DNA of 64,000 nt. It comes from Myxococcota bacterium (GTDB lineage: Bacteria; Myxococcota_C; UBA6777). The notes under the pieces were generated by a model. That model was not told where the DNA came from and ran no database searches. It saw only the letters and a list, made by a program, of their open reading frames with translations. The DNA is taken from assembly GCA_023150835.1 (NCBI GenBank), contig JAKLKB010000009.1, forward strand, positions 17,976 to 81,975. Reading direction: 5' to 3'. Shown here in pieces: positions 19,301 through 25,702 of the stretch. Both the position numbers and the translations under genes were made by a program. Each line of letters begins with the position of its first letter. Position 1 is the stretch's first letter.

Positions 19301-19724
19301 CGCCCTCCAAGACTACCAACGCGCCACCAAAATGGACCCCCAACTCACAAAACTACACGCTCTCATCGGCGATACCTACGTCCAACTCAAGCAGTTCGCC
19401 CCCGCCATCCGCGCTTATACACAATCCCTCCGCTTTCTGCGTGGCATCGAACGCGCCGAAGTCTACGCCAAAATGGGCGATATGTACCGCGATCAAGGCA
19501 CACTCCCCAGAGCCTCCTTCTACTACAACCAAGCCCTGCGCTCCGATCCAAAAATGTTCGATGTCTACCGGCGCCTTGCCTACACACTCAAAGATCAAAG
19601 ACAGTGGCGCTCTTGTGTCAACGCATTCAACAAATTCCTACAGCTTGCACCCGAAGATAACCCCGACCGCAAAGAAGCTCGCATCGATGCTCGTGGTTGT
19701 CACAACGCCATCTTCGAAAAATAA
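16362..19724 (+). CDS. Zinc-ribbon / GYF / TPR membrane protein (1120 aa)
   Basis: The N-terminus is a zinc ribbon (FYCPTCQGENNLPI ... TTCRHCQQSLHL). A disordered stretch follows, then a GYF_2-like domain at ~172-225 (YHLRRGSGRTFGPFPVSQIRHMLQHGEL...FWSPMPDW), more disordered sequence, one membrane helix at ~319-345 (GLLLVGLLFGVILLVGGTVVFLL), and then some 770 residues of TPR repeats. Good examples are APAYYYLARTLEELKRSDHEKIQRNYEQAIQLDPHE and AEVYAKMGDMYRDQGTLPRASFYYNQALRSDPK. The N-terminus should be cytoplasmic and the TPR superhelix periplasmic. It shares its front-end architecture with the AgmX-like protein encoded at 9184-11790, so the two may act in the same envelope assembly (inference). 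The next gene starts 62 bp downstream and probably belongs to the same operon. Confidence 0.88.
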   Translation: MIFYCPTCQGENNLPISSVPPGGLRTTCRHCQQSLHLNENGQITLLGGSAAGYATQPPRPNPDLEGLELELPQEDPFAQDLSADQELIDPYGNLDHLGLPDISGLPSAPPPLDDPFGNFAAQPNTYTAKASRPAPPAKAGRPAPAPTNDDPLADLYGELDKLDQQHAPPSQQEMRYHLRRGSGRTFGPFPVSQIRHMLQHGELNGSEQLSNDGQFWSPMPDWPEFQDLQTAQPAEQWEMNSPSYAAPPQTPTSKQHGSLQGPRPAASFARPAVSDNLSYSPPPDATPSYRPPENELPDHNPQRHKKHVHSALKTGENKKSSKGLLLVGLLFGVILLVGGTVVFLLPQGNNEIHPDIQIDLYRPFVTDGYAFYERNLLAKLSLDQRRYPNHPQLPLLNSLTYAMLLEHHPDKSLEAQLKSNHARLASPQPDAPLSPDRLWLNAMIALSANQTSPAQQWLQKLQQREPKHPAIPYLQGKIFYLQKQYNKSMATMQKLTQTNKQYARALYILGLSHAARKQFPQAFQAFYDATLVSDQAPHLPSFLQLFEIEEHLPKESKRYESLWRESEKAFKVRNRQLLAHYTFLRAQRARSQERLTEAYTLLVQAIQLDGENPRYKNQELPYLFATRQYPKIAKKLEPLVAPPRRDIQRDVALFYMRTLYHTREWVEGKRIAQHLVTLYPKDANLLFWSGLFEEGNKSYLLAFQAFSKALTLDPKHTASFFGQLRSAYKSGQTDLVQSLREKIPSYPIQSVDDRMALVRWLLLEKQFEEAAKHVQQALKELPGDELLHKQAGQIALEMREPAKAQHHFQQALKIFPEDKPSLLGLAKTLEQQGHLTTALQNYEKYLDLVRREDAEALFRTGRIFFSLKKYEEAEQRLERAINFNEKLAPAYYYLARTLEELKRSDHEKIQRNYEQAIQLDPHERSYQYRLASLFYKRQKLPQALQIYNKLLNIKGQSKPQKAEIFMARANLYAEVRDWKRALQDYQRATKMDPQLTKLHALIGDTYVQLKQFAPAIRAYTQSLRFLRGIERAEVYAKMGDMYRDQGTLPRASFYYNQALRSDPKMFDVYRRLAYTLKDQRQWRSCVNAFNKFLQLAPEDNPDRKEARIDARGCHNAIFEK

Positions 19725-19786
19725 TCGGCCCACGCCTAGACTCTCCCTCCAGCCATCACACCAAACACCACCCAAAGGACCAACCC

Positions 19787-21001
19787 ATGCGGACTTTTTA
19801 CAGCCTCTCCCTCTTCTTGTTGTTCCTCCCTTCCCTTGCTTTTGCAAACCTGCCCTCCTCCCGCCCCACAGCCACCCCAAACACCACCAAACCTCCCCTG
19901 CTTCAACTCGATATCGATCCCATGCTCCTTCGCGCAAAAGACGGCCAAGTCCGAAACATCCAACAACTTGACCTACGCGCACTCTACCAAACCGCCGCCA
20001 AAGCCTACTCCCTCAAAAAATACGACGACGCCATCAAACTCTACCAAGCCATCCGCACTTACTACCCCACACACCCCTACCTCTACGCCGCTACCTACAA
20101 CCAAGCCCTCGCCCACGAAGACAAAGCCGAACTCCCCGCTGCCATCGCGCTTTATCTCGATCTCCTCAAACAGCCCGCAACCCCCGCAAACATCGCCCTC
20201 AACGCCCGCTTTCGGCTCGCCGCATCCTACGGCAAAACCAAAGCATGGCAACCTGCCTTCCAACTCTACGATGCTCTCCTTCAAACCAACCTCTCCGAAG
20301 AAGACCGCATCGACGCCCTCGCCTACGCCGGCGAAGCCCTGTTTTTTCTACAACAACACGAACAAGCCCAGCCTCTCCTCCGCCTCGCCGTCGCTCTCCA
20401 CCTCCGAAAAGAAGCTCCACTCGGCAAGATCAACTATGCCGCCGCCATGTCCCAGTATTATTGGGCTCGCATCTATCATCTTCGCTTCAAACAGCGCAGC
20501 TTCCGCCTCCCTCAAACCAAAATGAAAGAAGATCTCGACGACAAAGCCCGCAACCTCCTGCGCGCACAACGCCTCTACCTCGACGCCATCCGCCTGCGAC
20601 ACGCCGAATGGGCCCTCGCTGCCGTCTATCAGATCGGCAAAATGTACGAAGAAATGTACGAATCCATGAACGCTGCCCCGATCCCCCCCGAACTCAACAA
20701 CGAAGAACGTCTCGTCTACACCCAAGAACTCCACAAAAAGATCAAGATCCTCCTCGACAAAGCCCTCGTCACCTATTACCGAAACCTCCAACTCGCCGAA
20801 CGCATCGGCATGAACAAAGCCGACTGGAAACAACGCACCGACCAGCGCTTTCAACAACTCCTTCTGTTCTACCAACGCTCCTTCGGCTCTCCCCCTCTCC
20901 TCCAAGAACTTCAACAAAAACAACCCTCCTCTCGACCCACTCCTCCGTCCCTTCAACAAAAACAACCCTCCTCTCGACCCACCTCCCCGCCATCCCGTTA
21001 A
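19787..21001 (+). CDS. Secreted TPR-like protein
   Basis: 404 residues from the ATG at 19787, with AAAGGACC about seven bases upstream; the frame extends to 19697, overlapping the previous gene. It has a clear Sec signal peptide (FYSLSLFLLFLPSLAFANLP). The mature protein is helical with TPR-like hairpins (LYQTAAKAYSLKKYDDAIKLYQAIRTYYP; AATYNQALAHEDKAELPAAIALYLDLL), suggesting a periplasmic partner of the upstream TPR membrane protein. The C-terminus is a low-complexity tail, LQQKQPSSRPT repeated twice, encoded by a tandem DNA repeat that continues beyond the stop codon. The tail length may therefore vary between strains. Confidence 0.83.
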   Translation: MRTFYSLSLFLLFLPSLAFANLPSSRPTATPNTTKPPLLQLDIDPMLLRAKDGQVRNIQQLDLRALYQTAAKAYSLKKYDDAIKLYQAIRTYYPTHPYLYAATYNQALAHEDKAELPAAIALYLDLLKQPATPANIALNARFRLAASYGKTKAWQPAFQLYDALLQTNLSEEDRIDALAYAGEALFFLQQHEQAQPLLRLAVALHLRKEAPLGKINYAAAMSQYYWARIYHLRFKQRSFRLPQTKMKEDLDDKARNLLRAQRLYLDAIRLRHAEWALAAVYQIGKMYEEMYESMNAAPIPPELNNEERLVYTQELHKKIKILLDKALVTYYRNLQLAERIGMNKADWKQRTDQRFQQLLLFYQRSFGSPPLLQELQQKQPSSRPTPPSLQQKQPSSRPTSPPSR

Positions 21002-21044
21002 AACAACCCTCCTCTCGACCCATCTCCCCGCCATCCCGTTAAAA
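20910..21044. repeat. 41-42 bp tandem repeat across a stop codon
   Basis: Three copies (cores CAACCCTCCTCTCGACCCA at 20921, 20963 and 21004). The first two encode the C-terminal tail of the preceding gene. The TAA (20999-21001) falls at the junction, and the third copy is non-coding. Confidence 0.85.
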
Positions 21045-21089
21045 TCGACCGCCCTGCCCCTCCAACTCCGACGATCTCCCTCGGCTTTC

Positions 21090-21113
21090 AAGTTTCACGA
21101 CATCGTGAAACTT
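21090..21113. promoter_or_regulatory. Perfect inverted repeat, candidate operator
   Basis: Eleven-base arms AAGTTTCACGA and TCGTGAAACTT flank a 2-base centre (CA). The 2-base centre is too short for a stable RNA loop at full stem length, so a dimeric-regulator site is at least as likely as a terminator. It shares its core with the site at 21577-21592. Confidence 0.4.
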
Positions 21114-21576
21114 TACCACAGTACTGTATCTTCGCTGCGACAAAACCAACCCTTTGTCCTGCCCAACACCTGTCATCAAAAGCCTTTTTCACGAGAGAAT
21201 CACAAGACAAACGCCACAACTTCATCAAGGGCCTGCAAATTGCTAGTCGCGCTGCGCCAAACGCCATGCTCAAAAAAAGCGCGAATCGTCTGCTTTTCGT
21301 CAGCATCACAAGCCCAGAAACGTCGACAACGCAGAAGATGTCTTGTGCTTTGTCGCGCTTGCGGCCTCAAACAACCGCCTCCCGCTCCAAGCGAGGGCCT
21401 GTTTGCCGCTTGCGGATGCCACCGCATCCATTGTGTCGCTTGCGGATGTCATCGCATCCATCGTGCTGTTCGCGGATGGATGCGCGATCCACAGCAACTA
21501 CCACAAGGCGCACGCATCTTTACATCGCATCGTGGCCGCGCTATCCAGCATCGCACGAACAAGGCATCCTTTTATC

Positions 21577-21592
21577 TTCACGATCTCGTGAA
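21577..21592. promoter_or_regulatory. Second TTCACGA/TCGTGAA inverted repeat, candidate operator
   Basis: Seven-base arms TTCACGA and TCGTGAA flank TC. An outer pair, GGCATC (21563) and GATGCC (ends 21600), extends the symmetry. It lies 53 bp before the mvaS start codon, a suitable position for a repressor site. Confidence 0.4.
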
Positions 21593-21645
21593 AAGATGCC
21601 ACCCCAAAACACTGCGATCCGACCGAACCCCACAGAGGCAGAAAC

Positions 21646-22905
21646 ATGAACGGAGCCATTTTGGATCTCGCCGTCGCCATTCCTCACCACTACGTCAGCC
21701 ATGAGGAGCTGGCCCGAGCGCGAGACGTTGAGGTAGACAAGTACCAACAGGGCCTAGGATGCGAAGAGATGGCGATCTGCGGCCCCGGCGAAGACACCGT
21801 CACCTTGGCTGCTGAAGCTGCATGGCGACTGTTCGAGCATCACCCTGAAGCTCGCGAACGTGTCGGATTGTGTGTCGTCGGAACCGAAAGCGGCGTCGAT
21901 GCCGCAAAGCCCGTCGCGATCTACGTTCACCGCTTGTTGGGACTCCCCCCAAACTGCCGCGCTTTTGAGGTTAAACACGCCTGCTACGGAGCCACCGCTG
22001 CCCTTCAGATGGCCTCGGCTTGGGTTCAACAACATCCCAAACGCCTCGCCTTGGTGATCGCCTCGGATATCGCACGTTATGAACGCGGATCTGCTGGTGA
22101 ACCCACCCAAGGAGCAGGGGCCGTTGCAATGTTGGTCGGAAAAGCCGAAGAACGCGATGCCCTCCTTCAGCTTTCCCCTATCAGCGGGGCTTTTGCCAGT
22201 GATGTGTACGACTTTTGGCGTCCACCCTACCAGTCCGAAGCCCTCGTCAAAGGCAAGTACTCGATGAACTGCTACCTCGAAGGTCTTCAAGGGGCTTACG
22301 AAGATTATTGCCGACAAGCAGGCGACGAACCCACCCCCGATTATCTGTTGTACCATGTCCCCTTCCCTGCGATGGCCCGAAAAGCCCACAGACGCATGAG
22401 CGATCTGCGCGGTCTCTCCGAAGATTTGTATCTCGACGATCTCGAACGCCGCGTCGAACCTGCCTTGTGGGCAAACCGAAAGATCGGTAATGTCTATTCG
22501 GGTTCGTTGTATCTTGCGCTTGCGGGCCTGTGTGAGCGCAAGGGAGCCCATCTGATCGGTCGACGTGTGGCGCTGTTTTCCTACGGCAGCGGTTCGTGTA
22601 GCGAATACTTTACTGGGCGATTTGGCGAAGGAATCTACCGTTTCCACCGGCATCTTCATTCCGTCCTTGAAGCAAGGACCGAAGTCGATGTCGATCAATA
22701 CGAGCTTTTGCACGATGCCTCGCTCAAAATGGAGCGCAATCACTCGTTCCAACCGGCGTTACCACATCAAGGACAGGCGTTCACCTTTTTGGGGATACGC
22801 GATCATGAGCGATGCTACCGCCAAAACTTCGCAGAAGACGCCGTTGCGCTCTCCAACGCCCGCCCCACCGCCCTCCACCACACACGACCTTTTCAACGTG
22901 CCTGA
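21646..22905 (+). CDS. mvaS: Hydroxymethylglutaryl-CoA synthase
   Basis: 419 residues. It condenses acetyl-CoA with acetoacetyl-CoA to HMG-CoA, the entry to the mevalonate pathway, in the cytoplasm. The catalytic triad of bacterial HMGS is visible: Glu81 in GTESG, the nucleophile Cys113 in KHACYGATAAL, and His237 in YHVPFPAMARKAH; spacing and length are close to characterised Gram-positive enzymes. The ATG at 21646 has GAGGCAG upstream. It is the first gene of a five-gene isoprenoid cluster. HMG-CoA reductase and IPP isomerase are not in this window. The GbsR-type regulator gene overlaps its 3' end. Confidence 0.95.
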   Translation: MNGAILDLAVAIPHHYVSHEELARARDVEVDKYQQGLGCEEMAICGPGEDTVTLAAEAAWRLFEHHPEARERVGLCVVGTESGVDAAKPVAIYVHRLLGLPPNCRAFEVKHACYGATAALQMASAWVQQHPKRLALVIASDIARYERGSAGEPTQGAGAVAMLVGKAEERDALLQLSPISGAFASDVYDFWRPPYQSEALVKGKYSMNCYLEGLQGAYEDYCRQAGDEPTPDYLLYHVPFPAMARKAHRRMSDLRGLSEDLYLDDLERRVEPALWANRKIGNVYSGSLYLALAGLCERKGAHLIGRRVALFSYGSGSCSEYFTGRFGEGIYRFHRHLHSVLEARTEVDVDQYELLHDASLKMERNHSFQPALPHQGQAFTFLGIRDHERCYRQNFAEDAVALSNARPTALHHTRPFQRA

Positions 22906-23485
22906 TCCCACTCCACACAACGACTCTCCACGCGAAGAACTCATGGCGATCTTTGCTGAATTCTTTGATGGCTTCGGCTTCAAACCGAACCTTGGTCGGA
23001 TCTGGGCTGCCCTGTTTTACAACGAAGCACCCATGAGCCAACGCGAGATCTGCGCCGAACTTGGCCTGTCTTCGGGCTTGGTCTCCCAAGGTCTCGCCGA
23101 ATTGATGCGCTTTGGCATGGTGGACACCGAACCCGCGCAGCGGGGCCGCGAAACGCTTTATCACAGCGAAACCAGCCTCCTCAAGATCGTCTCCTCCATC
23201 CTCAAGCAGCGCGAAGAACAGATCATCCAACGTCTCGAAGAGCGCATCCGTGCGCTCCAATCGCGTCTTGCGATCCAAACCGATCTCCCGCAGCAAGACA
23301 AAAAACGACTCGAACGCCTCGAAGAGATCTTGGTGATCTGTCAGCTTGCCTCCTCGATCATCGGCTTGGTCGAGATGTTTTCACGTTATTCTTATCACGC
23401 TGTTGCGCTTGGTGCCCGCGCTCTCACGCATCTGCGCGTAGCCCAACTCCCCGATCTTCTCGGATTAACCAAACGAACGCGCTGA
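22805..23485 (+). CDS. GbsR/MarR-family winged-helix transcriptional regulator
   Basis: 226 residues from the ATG at 22805, which would overlap mvaS by 101 bp. An internal ATG at 22943 (MAIFAEFFDGFGF) removes both the overlap and a Pro/Ser/Thr-rich leader and is a real alternative. The core is a winged helix of the GbsR type: FGFKPNLGRIWAALFYNEAPMSQREICAELGLSSGLVSQGLAELMRFGMVDTE, followed by a long helical dimerisation region (LKIVSSILKQREEQIIQRLEERIRAL). Because it sits inside the mevalonate operon it probably regulates it; the TTCACGA/TCGTGAA palindromes upstream of mvaS are candidate sites. Ligand unknown. Confidence 0.8.
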   Translation: MSDATAKTSQKTPLRSPTPAPPPSTTHDLFNVPDPTPHNDSPREELMAIFAEFFDGFGFKPNLGRIWAALFYNEAPMSQREICAELGLSSGLVSQGLAELMRFGMVDTEPAQRGRETLYHSETSLLKIVSSILKQREEQIIQRLEERIRALQSRLAIQTDLPQQDKKRLERLEEILVICQLASSIIGLVEMFSRYSYHAVALGARALTHLRVAQLPDLLGLTKRTR

Positions 23486-23492
23486 AACTCCA

Positions 23493-23608
23493 TAGGACTT
23501 ACGCAGTTCGATACGAAAAAGGCCCATGTTCGGGCGCGGGCGGTTCGCGAACCGCCCCTACAACGCGTTGATTCTTCACGGTTTCCCTTTTCAACTGCGT
23601 AAGCCCTA
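23493..23608. mobile_element. 116-bp MITE-like element with internal REP hairpin
   Basis: The 16-bp terminal inverted repeats are TAGGACTTACGCAGTT (left) and TAGGGCTTACGCAGTT (right arm reverse-complemented), with one mismatch. Inside lies the perfect palindrome GGGCGGTTCGCGAACCGCCC (23538-23557). Read on the minus strand it is preceded by GTAG, as in REP elements. It fills almost the whole gap between the regulator and mevalonate kinase genes. Confidence 0.75.
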
Positions 23609-23627
23609 CTCCATACGGATTCGCTGC

Positions 23628-24632
23628 ATGATCATCCAAACATCTGGCAAGTTCATTCTTGCGGGAGAACACTTTATCTTGTACGGCTGTCCTGCCTTGG
23701 CTTTGCCTTGGCATAGCGCCCACCTTACGCTGACTTCGGCTCCCTCGCATCCTGCGCCCGAACCTCCCGTATTGATCGAGGCTTGGCAACACGCACGCAG
23801 CCTGTTGTCTTTGCCCAAAGATACGGGGTTTCCATTCACTCTCCATTCGGACATCCCCTTCGGATGCGGCTTTGGCTCAAGTGCCGCCTTGTGCGTGGCT
23901 CTGCTTCGTGCCGCAGCCTACGAAGCCAACACCCCGCTCGACGACGCGGCCTTGATCGAACACGCCACCACCTTAGAGGCCCTTTTTCACGGTCGCTCTA
24001 GCGGATTGGACCCTGCAGTAGTCGTTCGTCAAACTCCCCTCCGCTTTCAGATCGGCCAACCCCCGCAGCCTTGGTCGTGGACGCTGCAAGGTGTCGGCAT
24101 CGTCTTGGCCGTCAGCCAAGAACAACGAAAAACCGCTGTGGCCGTCGAGCGCGTCCGCCATTATTCGCAGCGATATCCCGCCCGTTTTGGAGCTCTCCTC
24201 TCCCAAGCACGCGATCTGATCGAAGCGATCCAAACGCTTTGCGCATCCGCCCCCACCGAGACCTATCAACAGCGCATCCAAGGGCGTCTGCTTGGAACCC
24301 ACCTCGATCACAACCACGCGCTCCTCGCCGAGATGGATATCTCAGCCCCGCACCTCGAATCCCTCGTCCAATGCGCCCGAAACAACGGCGCTTGGGGAGC
24401 CAAACTCACAGGTGCAGGCATGGGCGGTGGCATGATCGCTGTCGCTGAACCCGACGCGCTCCCTGCTCTCGCCGAAGCCCTCCACGACGCAGGCGCCACC
24501 ACCACCCACATCCACCTCCCCCCCGTTCAACACCCCCCATCCTCCGCCATATCCGCTGCCTCGGAGACCACCACAAACATCGTATCCGCCTCTCCTGAAC
24601 CACCGAACCCAACACGGGAGCCCTGTCCATGA
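23628..24632 (+). CDS. mvk: Mevalonate kinase (GHMP kinase)
   Basis: 334 residues. It phosphorylates mevalonate to 5-phosphomevalonate with ATP. GHMP kinase signatures: N-terminal SGKFILAGEHFILYGCPALAL; the phosphate-binding loop PFGCGFGSSAALCVALLRAA; GRSSGLDPAVV; and the C-terminal glycine-rich motif KLTGAGMGGGMIAV. Mevalonate kinase is preferred to the other GHMP kinases by the GEH..LYG start and the SSGLDPA motif. The C-terminus carries ~45 Pro/Thr/Ser-rich residues beyond the domain. The ATG at 23628 lacks a strong Shine-Dalgarno, and the MITE lies immediately upstream, so the element may influence expression of the distal operon. The stop overlaps the next start as ATGA. Confidence 0.9.
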   Translation: MIIQTSGKFILAGEHFILYGCPALALPWHSAHLTLTSAPSHPAPEPPVLIEAWQHARSLLSLPKDTGFPFTLHSDIPFGCGFGSSAALCVALLRAAAYEANTPLDDAALIEHATTLEALFHGRSSGLDPAVVVRQTPLRFQIGQPPQPWSWTLQGVGIVLAVSQEQRKTAVAVERVRHYSQRYPARFGALLSQARDLIEAIQTLCASAPTETYQQRIQGRLLGTHLDHNHALLAEMDISAPHLESLVQCARNNGAWGAKLTGAGMGGGMIAVAEPDALPALAEALHDAGATTTHIHLPPVQHPPSSAISAASETTTNIVSASPEPPNPTREPCP

Positions 24633-25702
24633 CTCTTTACGCAAGCGCCCCCTCCAACATCGCCCTTGTCAAGTACTGGGGCAAACGCAACACCCAACAC
24701 AATCTCCCCCTCACTTCAAGCTTTTCCGTCACGCTCGAAACCATGCGCACTTGGGTTGCGATCTCTCCGCTCTCCGATGGACCCGATCGATGGGCGCTTT
24801 ATGGAAATCCCAAAAAAGCCTTGCGCGTTCTCGCCGAAGCACGCGCTTTTACACACAACTCCCAGCCCCTCGCCATCTCCATCCACAACGACTTTCCCTC
24901 GGGCGCAGGACTCGCAAGCTCCGCTTCGTCGATGGCTGCGCTGGCCTTTGCCCTTGATCTCGCCCTCAACGACGGCAACACCCCACGCACCGAAGTCGCT
25001 CGGTGGGCGAGACTCGGTAGCGGCTCCGCTGTTCGCTCCCTTTATCCCGGCTTTGTGTTGTGGGAAGCCGGCCTCGATCCCGAAGGCCGCGATTGCATCG
25101 CACAAAGCCGCTTCCCCGCTTCTCAACTCCCACTTGATCTGATCGCCTGCGTTGTCGACGATCGCACCAAACCCATCGGATCCACCCAAGCGATGGAACG
25201 ATGCCGCGATACTTCCCCAAGCTACGCAGCCTTCCACACACGCAACGCCGATGACCTTCGACGCGCCCTCCACGCGCTCCAAACCCAAAACCTCGAAGCT
25301 CTCGGACAAGTCAGCGAAGAAAACTGCCTCGCCATGCACGCCGTCATGCACCAAGCCCAACCCCCCATCGACTATTTCCAAGACGGCACCCACGCCGCCA
25401 TCGCCACCGTTCGCGCTCTCCGTCAACAAGGACTTCCCTGCTTTTTTACCATCGACGCCGGACCCAACGTCAAAGTCCTTTGCCCTCCCGCCCACACACC
25501 CGCCCTCCGCGAAGCTCTTGAACACACCACAGGCGTCACACGCCTTCTTTTTGACCGCGTCTCCGACTCCGCCGCTCGCCGTGAACTCGCTTGGCCCGCT
25601 CATCTGCCCGCTCACGCGCACTCCCCCACAACACCTCTCCACACACACGCCATCCCGCTCCCAAACACAACCTCTTTCCCCCCCACAGGAGCGGCCCGAT
25701 GA
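24629..25702 (+). CDS. mvaD: Diphosphomevalonate decarboxylase
   Basis: 357 residues. It converts mevalonate 5-diphosphate to isopentenyl diphosphate with ATP. Signatures of the family: SAPSNIALVKYWGKRN at the start; HNDFPSGAGLASSASSMAALAFAL as the phosphate loop; RLGSGSAVRSLYPGFVLWEAG with the conserved GSGSA.RS segment; and TIDAGPNVKVLCP near the C-terminus. Start and stop couple it translationally to both neighbours: a 4-bp overlap with mvk, and the following kinase starts 4 bp before its stop. A His/Pro/Thr-rich C-terminal tail resembles the tail on mvk and lies outside the enzyme fold. Confidence 0.94.
   Translation: MTLYASAPSNIALVKYWGKRNTQHNLPLTSSFSVTLETMRTWVAISPLSDGPDRWALYGNPKKALRVLAEARAFTHNSQPLAISIHNDFPSGAGLASSASSMAALAFALDLALNDGNTPRTEVARWARLGSGSAVRSLYPGFVLWEAGLDPEGRDCIAQSRFPASQLPLDLIACVVDDRTKPIGSTQAMERCRDTSPSYAAFHTRNADDLRRALHALQTQNLEALGQVSEENCLAMHAVMHQAQPPIDYFQDGTHAAIATVRALRQQGLPCFFTIDAGPNVKVLCPPAHTPALREALEHTTGVTRLLFDRVSDSAARRELAWPAHLPAHAHSPTTPLHTHAIPLPNTTSFPPTGAAR

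Larger units (their letters stand above)
21002..21645. other. Long leader region upstream of the mevalonate operon
   Basis: 644 bp without a convincing gene. It holds the last copy of the preceding tandem repeat, two inverted repeats with the shared core TTCACGA/TCGTGAA (21090-21113 and 21577-21592), and a cluster of GCTTGCGGATG/CATCCGC-type direct and inverted repeats at ~21405-21490. Open frames across it are short, lack ribosome binding sites and are Ser/Arg-rich in the way of non-coding sequence. Length and symmetry suggest a regulatory region or decayed sequence. Confidence 0.5.

Noticed and set aside
16431..19343. Minus-strand open frames of 432 and 536 codons
   Set aside because: Both are antisense to the zinc-ribbon/GYF/TPR gene and have the Glu/Gly/Val/Phe bias of reverse-strand shadows.
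21105..21704. Open frames of 127-199 codons in the mvaS leader
   Set aside because: No ribosome binding sites, Ser/Arg/His-rich shadow composition, one overlaps the mvaS start, and no recognisable domain.
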